The notes beneath the pieces were generated by a model, which searched no databases, was not told where the DNA came from, and saw only the letters and a program-made list of their open reading frames with translations. The translations under genes and the position numbers were made by a program. Shown here in pieces: positions 1-4,791 of a DNA stretch of 5,634 bases. The stretch lies in contig JACRIR010000039.1 of assembly GCA_016215705.1 (NCBI GenBank), positions 1-5,634 of the forward strand. Direction: 5' to 3'. The DNA is from Candidatus Poribacteria bacterium (lineage in GTDB: Bacteria > Abyssobacteria > SURF-5). The stretch's first letter is position 1. Each line of letters begins with the position of its first letter.

Positions 1-294
1 GACCTCGATGAAGCGCGCGCGATGGGGTTCCACTTCTTCGCATCACACGTCATCCCGTCTCATGCCTACGAACACATAGTGGATTTCGGCAAGCCGGTCA
101 GGGTTGGCGGATTGACCGTTCATCCCGGCGACCTGCTCCACGCCGACCAGCACGGAGTCACTGTCATCCCTCACGAAATCGCCGCCGAGGTTGCCGCCGC
201 CGCAAGAGAAGTCGAAAAGAACGAGCGCGTCATCATTAACTTCTTCCGCTCGCCGGATTTCTCGCCGGAAAAGGCGATTGATATCGAACACTGA
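1..294 (+). CDS. RraA-like family protein, C-terminal part (5' end outside window)
   Basis: An open frame runs from the first base of the window to a TGA at 292-294, giving 97 residues. The fragment has the hallmarks of the RraA/dimethylmenaquinone-methyltransferase-like fold: a GKPVRVGGLTVHPGDLLHAD core (residues 30-49), then QHGVTVIP, then a helix rich in Ala and Glu with a conserved late Glu (EKNE). Members include the RNase E inhibitor RraA and class II pyruvate aldolases of the HMG/CHA type. The SHAYEHIVDFG segment (residues 20-30) and the SPDF tail fit the large uncharacterised 'RraA family protein' group better than RraA itself. The Arg-Asp metal and substrate residues of the aldolases lie upstream of the window, so activity cannot be judged. 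An internal ATG at 22 is not the real start, because the frame stays open to base 1. Family assignment is confident; function is open. Confidence 0.85.
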   Translation, partial: DLDEARAMGFHFFASHVIPSHAYEHIVDFGKPVRVGGLTVHPGDLLHADQHGVTVIPHEIAAEVAAAAREVEKNERVIINFFRSPDFSPEKAIDIEH

Positions 295-299
295 AAGCC

Positions 300-420
300 G
301 GCATTCACTGCAAAGGCGCAGAGAGCGCAAAGAAAAAGAAGAAACGGGAACACGAATCGCAATGGAACGAATCACGCGGATAGGAAGCCTTGATCAAACC
401 GCCGATAACCGCAGATGCGG
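300..420 (+). repeat. Dispersed intergenic repeat-like sequence between rraA-like gene and toxin
   Basis: The gap between two convergent genes is purine-rich on the plus strand. It contains GGCATTC (300-306), AGGCGCAGAGAGCGCAAAG and TAACCGCAGATGC (406-418). The last 13 bases recur exactly in reverse complement at 4937-4949, and GGCATTC recurs inverted at 4951-4957. A small hairpin, CCGCA-GA-TGCGG, lies at 409-420. From memory, strings such as 'CGCAGAGAGCGCAAAG' and 'ACCGCAGATG' occur between genes in many environmental bacterial genomes; I could not check this. No terminator with a T-run is visible here for either convergent gene. Confidence 0.4.
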
Positions 421-450
421 GAGACCCGAGTGCCGCGCTTCATCGAGCGA

Positions 451-882
451 TCACACACGGAACTGCCCAATCCACTTTATGAAATTGAGTTTCCGGGCAG
501 AGTCGAAGAGACGCTTGTCAGCCGTGACAAGCTGGATTTGTAAGGCTTCCGCAAGGGCCACATAAGCGGCGTCATAAGCAGAAATATTAAGCCTTTCGGT
601 GTAGTCGAGAACCTTCTGAAAAAGAGGCGAGAGCGGATGAAGGGCTATGCCAAGGGCAACAAAGCCCTCAATTGCCTTCAGCACATCATTGTCTCCGACC
701 CTGGCCCGCCTCTTTGCTATGGCAAGGCCGTTTGCTACCTCAAACTCAAGGAGCGCTGGAGCATGAAGAGAAATACGCTCCGTGACATGGCTTTCAAGAA
801 TGTCAAGAGCCTTGGCGCCGTGCTCCTCATCGGAGAGGTACCATTTTAGCGCCACACTTGCGTCAATAACGATGCTCTTCAT
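451..882 (-). CDS. vapC: PIN-domain ribonuclease toxin (VapC-like) of a type II toxin-antitoxin pair
   Basis: This 143-residue protein has the usual length of a VapC toxin. PIN-domain toxins are Mg-dependent RNases, typically cutting tRNA or rRNA. The acidic active-site residues are in place: Asp7 in the N-terminal IDAS strand, Glu48 in LEFEVANGL (residues 45-53; Glu46 is an alternative), Asp104 in SAYDAAYVALAE, and Asp122 in the VTADKRLF motif. It therefore looks intact and catalytically competent. The ATG at 880-882 overlaps the antitoxin stop as ATGA (879-882), a typical coupled arrangement. The purine-rich AGAGAGG directly before the ATG is too close to be a good independent ribosome site, so translation probably depends on the upstream antitoxin. 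Calling it VapC rests on the fold; the target RNA cannot be read from sequence. Confidence 0.92.
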   Translation of the reverse strand: MKSIVIDASVALKWYLSDEEHGAKALDILESHVTERISLHAPALLEFEVANGLAIAKRRARVGDNDVLKAIEGFVALGIALHPLSPLFQKVLDYTERLNISAYDAAYVALAEALQIQLVTADKRLFDSARKLNFIKWIGQFRV

Positions 883-1145
883 CCTCTCTTCTCGAGTTCA
901 CTCTTGGACTTTCTGTAGACATCAGAGGCCGAAACTCCGGCCTTCACAAAGGCCGCCCTTGCTTCCAGTATTTTCCGGTATGCCCCCGCCTTTCTTGATT
1001 GTTGGTATTCGCCATAGGGGACAATCACCGCCATGGGCTTGCCTCTCTTGGTCACGATGATATCTTCATTTTTTTCGACGGCTTCTCTTATGAGCGCACT
1101 GAAGTCTCGCTTCCCCTCGGCCACGGTCACAGTAATCGCTTTCAT
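879..1145 (-). CDS. Phd/YefM-type antitoxin
   Basis: This 88-residue protein begins at the ATG at 1143-1145, which is preceded by a strong AAGGAGG (1150-1156 on the complement) with a 4-base gap. A longer frame reaching about 1307 is rejected because it would translate through the promoter. The N-terminal half (about residues 1-50: ITVTVAEGKRDFSALIREAV, IIVTKRGKPMAVIVPYGEY) matches the Phd/YefM fold, which dimerises and binds DNA. The Lys/Ala/Glu-rich tail (about 51-88) should be the toxin-wrapping, normally unstructured segment. It lies first in the operon and overlaps the toxin by four bases. The usual role is to neutralise the PIN toxin and repress the shared promoter. Phd/YefM antitoxins paired with PIN toxins are well known, so the pair is ordinary. 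Confidence 0.9.
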   Translation of the reverse strand: MKAITVTVAEGKRDFSALIREAVEKNEDIIVTKRGKPMAVIVPYGEYQQSRKAGAYRKILEARAAFVKAGVSASDVYRKSKSELEKRG

Positions 1146-1160
1146 ATAGCCTCCTTCATG

Positions 1161-1188
1161 GTCATGTATTATGACTATATTATATGTC
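1161..1188 (-). promoter_or_regulatory. Candidate autoregulatory operator of the toxin-antitoxin operon
   Basis: The stretch from the -10 box to the likely transcription start contains a perfect inverted repeat GTCAT-gtatt-ATGAC (1161-1175). Next to it is a GAC...GTC pair framing the AT-rich -10 core (1173-1188). Phd/YefM antitoxins bind short palindromes overlapping their own promoter, so this is the natural operator position. Binding is inferred, not shown. Confidence 0.4.
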
Positions 1189-1207
1189 CATATTGAGGAT
1201 TCGTCAA
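1179..1207 (-). promoter_or_regulatory. Sigma-70-type promoter of the toxin-antitoxin operon
   Basis: On the complement, TTGACG (1207-1202) and TATAAT (1184-1179) are separated by exactly 17 bases. That is one mismatch from full consensus, with a perfect -10 box. Transcription should start near 1172, giving a leader of about 27 bases that contains the AAGGAGG ribosome site of the antitoxin. Confidence 0.8.
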
Positions 1208-1537
1208 GCAGAACAGGGGGGCCGTTTGCGAACCAAATCAAACACGCCTCGTCAATAATCGAGGATGTGCTGGAACAACATGTCGAAGCCGTAGCATAAG
1301 AGATCACTTTTCACGATGTGGGGTGCGCAGATAAGCTGGAGGAAAGGCTTCCTTAAGGTGCAGAGTTGAAAACGAACTCTTCACTCTTCCGGAGACCGGA
1401 ATAACTAAAGAATTCCGGCGAAACCTTCAGCATTGGAAGGACCAAATTAGTGTAACTTCCACCAAGCATGGCGCCTGCCTGAACTATTGCGTAATTCGGT
1501 AAAGATTGCGCAATTCATCCCCGGAAGCTGGAACCGA
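1208..1537. other. Gene-free spacer between two divergent promoters
   Basis: I see no credible gene in these 330 bases. They separate the leftward toxin-antitoxin promoter from the rightward ankyrin promoter. The spacer holds a perfect inverted repeat TTCCGG-aga-CCGGAA (1387-1401), a looser TGGAAG/CTTCCA pair (1434-1439 and 1456-1461), and the tandem ATTGCG(T/C)AATTC sites described separately. A 42-codon frame (1171-1299) starts inside the toxin-antitoxin promoter and has no ribosome site, so it is not annotated. The spacer could be the scar of a lost gene. Confidence 0.5.
1486..1516. promoter_or_regulatory. Tandem palindromic sites, possible regulator-binding region
   Basis: ATTGCGTAATTC (1486-1497) and ATTGCGCAATTC (1505-1516) are direct copies with one difference, starting 19 bases apart, so about two helical turns. 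The second contains the perfect 10-base palindrome ATTGCGCAAT. They end 21 bases before the -35 box of the ankyrin promoter, a position suited to an activator. The regulator is unknown and binding is inferred from symmetry and placement only. Confidence 0.4.
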
Positions 1538-1567
1538 TTGACAGGCTATCGTTTCATGTGATATACT
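1538..1567 (+). promoter_or_regulatory. Strong sigma-70-type promoter of the ankyrin gene
   Basis: A perfect TTGACA (1538-1543) and TATACT (1562-1567) are separated by 18 bases. The -10 box is preceded by TGA (1559-1561), so it also fits an extended -10 (TGnTATACT). Transcription should begin near 1574, leaving a leader of about 70 bases before the ATG at 1645. That leader contains the hairpin at 1592-1617. Confidence 0.75.
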
Positions 1568-1591
1568 TTCCACTGATGGTCAAATCTTTGT

Positions 1592-1617
1592 GTCACCTTT
1601 CGTCATAAAAAGGCGAC
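1592..1617 (+). repeat. Leader stem-loop upstream of the ankyrin gene (copy A)
   Basis: GTCACCTTT (1592-1600) can pair with AAAGGCGAC (1609-1617) with one mismatch, leaving an 8-base loop. It lies in the predicted 5' untranslated region, 13 bases before the AGGAGG. No T-run follows, so it is not a terminator. A stabilising or regulatory leader hairpin is possible. It shares the string CATAAAA plus GGCGAC with a second stem-loop after the gene (2487-2511). Confidence 0.5.
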
Positions 1618-1644
1618 GGTCATTTCCGACAGGAGGAGCAGGCC

Positions 1645-2337
1645 ATGTATCGCTCACTAATTGGCAGCTTAATACTTGTAATGCTCATTTCTATGCGAGT
1701 CTTCGGCATGAGCCCAGAAGAAGCTCGCAAGGAGTTGCAGAAGTCAAATGTGCCATATACATCGGACGAGTTCATAAAACGCGCGGAGCAGGGTGACGCT
1801 GGAACCGTGAATTTGTTTTTAGATTCTGGGATAGACCCTAATGTGAAACGCCAAGATGGCGCGACAGCTTTGTTTTTGGCCGCACAGAACGGTCACACCG
1901 AAATCGTCGCAGCCTTGCTGGCCAAAGACGCTGGCGTAAACCCGAGAACCAAAGCAGGCGAGACAGCGTTGATCATAGCGGCGGCGAACGGTCACACCGA
2001 AATCGTCGCAGCCTTGCTGGCCAAAGACGCTGACGTAAACGCGAGAACCAAGAAAGGCACGACAGCGTTGACCATAGCGGCGGCGAACGGTCACACCGAA
2101 ATCGTCGCAGCCTTGCTAGCCAAAGACGCTGACGTAAACGCGAGAACCAAAGGCGACGCGACAGCGTTGATCATGGCCGCGTGGCAAGGTCACACCGAAA
2201 TCGTCGCAGCCTTGCTAGCCAAAGACGCTGACGTAACCCCGAGAACCAAAGAAGGCGTGACAGCGTTGTTCATGGCCGCACAGGATGGTCACACCGAAAT
2301 CGTACAACTGCTTAAGGCGGCAGGAGCTAAGGAATAA
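1645..2337 (+). CDS. Secreted ankyrin-repeat protein
   Basis: This 230-residue protein starts at an ATG with an optimal AGGAGG (1631-1636) eight bases upstream. Residues 1-21 look like a Sec signal peptide: Arg3, a hydrophobic core of about 5-17, and possible cleavage after Val-Phe-Gly21. The mature protein should be periplasmic or extracellular. A degenerate helical N-cap (about 24-70, with YTSDEFIKRAEQGD and LFLDSGIDPN) leads into ankyrin repeats at about 71-103, 104-136, 137-169, 170-202 and a C-terminal cap at 203-230. Each repeat has the typical TALxxAAxxGHTEIVAALL consensus. Ankyrin domains bind partner proteins; no enzyme domain is present. The gene appears monocistronic, with its own promoter and terminator. 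Repeat units are nearly identical in DNA, which suggests recent expansion. Partner and biological role are unknown. An inhibitor or scaffold in the envelope, or an effector, are both possible. Confidence 0.92.
   Translation: MYRSLIGSLILVMLISMRVFGMSPEEARKELQKSNVPYTSDEFIKRAEQGDAGTVNLFLDSGIDPNVKRQDGATALFLAAQNGHTEIVAALLAKDAGVNPRTKAGETALIIAAANGHTEIVAALLAKDADVNARTKKGTTALTIAAANGHTEIVAALLAKDADVNARTKGDATALIMAAWQGHTEIVAALLAKDADVTPRTKEGVTALFMAAQDGHTEIVQLLKAAGAKE
1891..2286 (+). repeat. Four tandem 99-bp ankyrin-encoding units
   Basis: The string GGTCACACCGAAATCGT starts at 1891, 1990, 2089, 2188 and 2287, spaced exactly 99 bases (33 codons). The first 43 bases of the four full units are identical except for one silent G/A in a leucine codon at unit position 30. 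By eye, units 1 and 2 differ at about 8 of 99 bases. A fifth, diverging copy begins at 2287 and ends with the gene. Copy number could vary by slippage or recombination between strains. Confidence 0.9.
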
Positions 2338-2475
2338 TTGGTTACCAAAATTTAAGCATCAACTCTCTTGCTCTTGCCCGATCCTTCTTCACCGTTGCAA
2401 GCTTTCGCCTTCTCCCCTAAAAAGCGACAGTTATCCCCAGAAACTTCAGACATCTCCTTATATCCATGGTAGGAT

Positions 2476-2498
2476 GGCGTCATGGAGACGCCTTTTTT
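2476..2498 (+). terminator. Intrinsic (Rho-independent) terminator of the ankyrin transcript
   Basis: GGCGTC (2476-2481) pairs perfectly with GACGCC (2487-2492) across a five-base ATGGA loop and is followed at once by six T residues (2493-2498). This is a textbook intrinsic terminator. It lies 139 bases past the ankyrin stop codon, on the same strand, so it most likely ends that transcript. Confidence 0.8.
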
Positions 2499-2511
2499 CA
2501 TAAAAGGCGAC
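2487..2511 (+). repeat. Stem-loop overlapping the terminator (copy B)
   Basis: GACGCCTTTT (2487-2496) can pair with AAAAGGCGAC (2502-2511) with one mismatch around a TTCAT loop. The GACGCC arm is also the 3' arm of the terminator, so the two structures exclude each other. It resembles the leader hairpin at 1592-1617: both share CATAAAA then GGCGAC. The outer ends GTGTCACCTTT (1590-1600) and AAAAGGCGACAC (2502-2513) are inverted relative to each other. Confidence 0.5.
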
Positions 2512-2620
2512 ACCCTAAGAGGACACTTTCATGGTCTACCAATACACAATAATTCTTTGACTAAATCTTAGTTCGGATAAGTGTAAATTTGAACCGAAAA
2601 CTACACCCTGACCTACTCCG

Positions 2621-2650
2621 AAAAAAGTGAAGAGTTTCATCATGACTCTT
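2621..2650 (-). terminator. Weak candidate terminator for the Acg-type gene
   Basis: On the complement, AAGAGT (2650-2645) pairs with ACTCTT (2635-2630) across nine bases. After three more bases comes a run of six T (2626-2621). It lies about 125 bases past the gene's stop. The stem is short and has only two GC pairs, so this is tentative. Confidence 0.3.
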
Positions 2651-2700
2651 GCTAACGCTGAACGGGGCAGGAAGAAGGAGGAGTAATCGGCCGAAGTGTG

Positions 2701-2731
2701 AAATCGAGGCAAGAAGTTTATTTTGACTCGA
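2701..2731 (-). terminator. Weak stem-loop downstream of the Acg-type gene
   Basis: TCGAG plus CAA (2704-2712) pairs with TTG plus CTCGA (2723-2731) around one mismatch and a ten-base loop. On the complement it is followed by TTT (2703-2701). It is positioned to end the leftward transcript, but the stem is imperfect and the T-run is short. Confidence 0.3.
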
Positions 2732-2773
2732 GCCCCATCTCTTCTGACGTTCCCTTGTCGCCCTTTCCCCTTC

Positions 2774-3931
2774 TTACGCCATCACTACATCCTTGACTCC
2801 CCCCCTGCGCGGGCTATGGGGGACATCCGGGCCGTAGCCCAGGCGGAAGGGAATCAGGGCTGCGCGATCGGATGACCCGATCAGGGCGGCGACATCGTCT
2901 TTCATGTCGGGCCGGTTCTCTAGGAAATAGTTCATTGGTTGGAGTGTGATGCCTCGGCTGGTGGCCCACAGGTGGATGCGCTGGAACAAACGGCCCGCGC
3001 GCAGGCACGCCTCATGGGTCTTGGTCTCAGCCGAGATTATCCCGAACGCCGACGCGGACTCCACCTGCATTTTGGTGTTCTTCACAAACACTTTGCCGAA
3101 CGAAGGGCCGTGGATCATCTTGTCTGAGATGACAAGCTTCGCGATGATTCGCATCAGGTAGGGACTTCCGCCCGCATCAATGGTGATTCCATCTTTATGT
3201 TTCAGAATCTCTTCATCATTTTTTCTGAACCATGAGGCCGTCTCCGCATGCTGCGCGCGGTCACCGGCCTGAATCTCGCACGCCCTCACAAGCAGGTCTC
3301 CAACCGGTCGTCTCTCAATCTCTTTGACATAGAGATGCAGCCGCAGAGCGGGATCGGCTTGACCCAGTTGTGACAAACCCGCCAGGTCTTTTTCCGGAAT
3401 CGGTTTGCCGGAAAACTTGGAGCGATTTGTCCGGCGCTTGGGAATCATGTTGTAGAGCGGACTCGGCGACGGTTCAGCCGATTGCAATAGGATCGTGGTG
3501 ACTAGATCGTTTTCCGGTCCTTGCGGGAGAAGCGTTATGTCCACTTTGTAGCCGCGCGCTTGCGCAGCCAGGGACAGATTCTCGAGAGCGCACCCGAGCC
3601 CGAGCATCAACTCGCGCTCGTCGGGATCGATCGCTTTGAGTTTGCGCGAGCGATCCGCGAACAGTTGAATTCTATCCTTTTCCATTTTGAAGAGCCACGG
3701 CTGTGAATTGTGCGGGTTCGCCGCGAGCGTTGCCGCGCTCACGATCCCGATAAGGTCGTTGGCTGCGGGCTTCTCCGGCCACGGCTGTTTCCACAATTCA
3801 TATGCCGGTCCTTCCTCTGCCGTAAAGATTCCCCCCTCCGCGCGCCACAGCATGCCACCGCCTGCGAGAATGAGAGTCGCGCCGGTTCCGGCGATGAATG
3901 CTTTTCGGCTCAATCCGTGTCTTGAAGTCAT
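2774..3931 (-). CDS. Acg-family nitroreductase-fold FMN protein with Tat-like leader
   Basis: The likely start is the ATG at 3929-3931 (385 residues), because AGGAGG (3941-3946) sits nine bases before it. An in-frame GTG at 3940 abuts the AGGAGG and is unlikely. Residues 1-30 resemble a twin-arginine signal: SRKAFI at 8-13 followed by a glycine/alanine/leucine-rich stretch. The second motif residue is Lys rather than Arg, so Tat export is probable, not certain. Fold motifs in order are AANPHNSQPW (70-79, flavin side), RELMLGLGCALENLSLAAQARGY (106-128), IPKRRTNRSKF (163-173), then near the C-terminus GRLFQRIHLWATSRGI, FRLGYG and the family's terminal SPRR. The length and doubled architecture match the Acg (acr-coregulated) FMN-binding oxidoreductase group, distant from classical nitroreductases. 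Catalytic activity is unproven for much of this group. It is the last gene of a leftward cluster. Confidence 0.87.
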   Translation of the reverse strand: MTSRHGLSRKAFIAGTGATLILAGGGMLWRAEGGIFTAEEGPAYELWKQPWPEKPAANDLIGIVSAATLAANPHNSQPWLFKMEKDRIQLFADRSRKLKAIDPDERELMLGLGCALENLSLAAQARGYKVDITLLPQGPENDLVTTILLQSAEPSPSPLYNMIPKRRTNRSKFSGKPIPEKDLAGLSQLGQADPALRLHLYVKEIERRPVGDLLVRACEIQAGDRAQHAETASWFRKNDEEILKHKDGITIDAGGSPYLMRIIAKLVISDKMIHGPSFGKVFVKNTKMQVESASAFGIISAETKTHEACLRAGRLFQRIHLWATSRGITLQPMNYFLENRPDMKDDVAALIGSSDRAALIPFRLGYGPDVPHSPRRGGVKDVVMA

Positions 3932-3978
3932 GGTATTCACCCTCCTAAGAAATTAGGTTCGTCAGTTTGACGGTTTAA
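3926..3978 (-). repeat. Leader block shared by the two nitroreductase genes (copy 1)
   Basis: This block covers the start codon, spacer, ribosome site and about 35 bases further upstream of the Acg-type gene. It aligns with the leader of the nitroreductase gene at 4786-4831. Positions 3926-3936 and 3942-3960 match 28 of 30 bases, around a five-base insertion here (3937-3941). Weaker similarity continues through AACCG and CAAAC. The insertion sets the ribosome-site spacing to nine bases here, against five in copy 2. Confidence 0.75.
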
Positions 3979-4022
3979 CGAGATTACTTCGCTCGGGTCT
4001 GCGACCCTCCGCTCGCAATGAC
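3979..4022 (-). repeat. Dispersed intergenic repeat of the GTCATTGCGAGC...AATCTCG type
   Basis: On the complement this begins GTCATTGCGAGC and ends GAAGTAATCTCG. A perfect GGGTC-GCA-GACCC hairpin lies in the middle (3995-4007). From memory, strings of the form GTCATTGCGAGC...GAAGCAATCTCG are very widespread between genes in environmental bacterial genomes; I could not check copy number. It fills most of the gap between the two nitroreductase genes. No T-run follows, so I do not call it a terminator. Confidence 0.55.
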
Positions 4023-4077
4023 CATTTTCGTCTTGATTCCCCTTTTCAGCTTTGCCCCTTTTCCCCCAATCTTTTGA

Positions 4078-4791
4078 TCAGTATCCCCGCCAGTCGACTT
4101 TCGGCGGTCTCTTGGGGACCCTCTGCCGGTTCACCGGCGAATCCATATCAGGACGCCCCAGCGCGACAGCGCCCACAACCTCTTTCTTGGAATCCAGCCC
4201 GAGATGCTCATGGAGTCGTCTTCCGAAACGCATGATGTCGCCGATCCAGCACGCGCCGTATCCCATAGCGTGAGCCACGAGCAGAATATTTTGAATGGCT
4301 GCCGCGATTCCCTGATGAACCTCGAGACCGTGGCGGTCCCGCTTGACGGCATCGCCGATAACCGTCACCACGACAGGCGCATTGTAGCAATAGAATGTGA
4401 ATGGATATGCTTCCTTGAGCGACATCCCCACGGCGGCGGCCTGTTTCCCCATTCTCTCCAGGTGTTCTTTCTTGCGGTCAGAAAGGTCTTTGGGCAGCGA
4501 GGTGTAATAGTCTCCCGTGGGCAGGAGACTGACCTCGTGTTCGCTTTTCTGTTCCGGCGTCTTCAGCCATTCCGCTACATTCTCGCGAAATCGCATCAGA
4601 GGCTCACCCGTAAGAACCACGAACTCCCACGGTTGTGTGTTCATGGGCGAGGGCGCATAGTTGGCCGCATCAAGGAGGGTTTCAACGACGTCTTTGGACA
4701 CTGGCTCATCTCGAAACACGCGGCAGCTCCACCGCGTTTTCGTGTTCTCCAGAACGATTCCGGCCCTATTTTCATTGTCTTTCGCAGTCAT
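4078..4791 (-). CDS. Nitroreductase family protein (FMN-dependent NAD(P)H oxidoreductase)
   Basis: This 237-residue protein has the standard length for a single-domain classical nitroreductase. The start is an ATG at 4789-4791 with AGGAG (4797-4801) five bases upstream. Key motifs are RWSCRVFRDEPV (20-31, FMN phosphate-binding Arg/Ser region), AANYAPSPMNTQPWEFVVLTG (42-62, flavin ring contacts), HQGIAAAIQNILLVAHAMGYG (159-179, dimer and flavin helix) followed by ACWIG, and VVGAVALGRPD (205-215). Members reduce nitroaromatics, quinones or enones with NAD(P)H, or act in flavin and cofactor chemistry. They work as cytosolic dimers, and no signal peptide is present. A middle segment (about 80-120) with YYTSLPKDLSDRKKEHL likely forms the variable lid that sets the substrate. 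It sits between an amidohydrolase and an exported Acg-type relative on the same strand. Substrate cannot be predicted. Confidence 0.93.
   Translation of the reverse strand: MTAKDNENRAGIVLENTKTRWSCRVFRDEPVSKDVVETLLDAANYAPSPMNTQPWEFVVLTGEPLMRFRENVAEWLKTPEQKSEHEVSLLPTGDYYTSLPKDLSDRKKEHLERMGKQAAAVGMSLKEAYPFTFYCYNAPVVVTVIGDAVKRDRHGLEVHQGIAAAIQNILLVAHAMGYGACWIGDIMRFGRRLHEHLGLDSKKEVVGAVALGRPDMDSPVNRQRVPKRPPKVDWRGY

Larger units (their letters stand above)
2338..2773. other. Gene-free spacer after the ankyrin gene
   Basis: I see no credible gene in these 436 bases between the rightward ankyrin gene and the end of the leftward Acg-type gene. The spacer holds a clear plus-strand terminator (2476-2498) and an overlapping stem-loop (2487-2511). 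It also has two weak leftward terminator candidates (2621-2650 and 2701-2731) and an AT-rich part around 2540-2640. After 2511 comes AAGAGG, then an ATG at 2531 that opens only a nine-codon frame ending in TGA. This echoes the hairpin, ribosome site and ATG order seen before the ankyrin gene. It could be the remnant of a second, decayed gene start, but that is speculative. Confidence 0.5.

Noticed and set aside
1171-1299. 42-codon plus-strand frame (MTILYVHIEDSSSRTGG..., ending QHVEAVA)
   Set aside because: It starts inside the -10 region of the toxin-antitoxin promoter, has no ribosome site and resembles no family I know. The plausible amino-acid composition of the tail could be chance or a gene remnant.
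1146-1307. N-terminal extension of the antitoxin to a start near 1307
   Set aside because: The extension would be translated from DNA upstream of and across the promoter. The internal ATG at 1145 has a strong AAGGAGG and matches the family start.
1387-1401. TTCCGG-aga-CCGGAA hairpin as a terminator
   Set aside because: The stem is perfect but no T-run follows on either strand, and no transcript is known to end there.
1819-2094. 91-codon minus-strand frame opposite the ankyrin gene
   Set aside because: It is a repetitive shadow of the tandem ankyrin units, with no independent evidence of coding.
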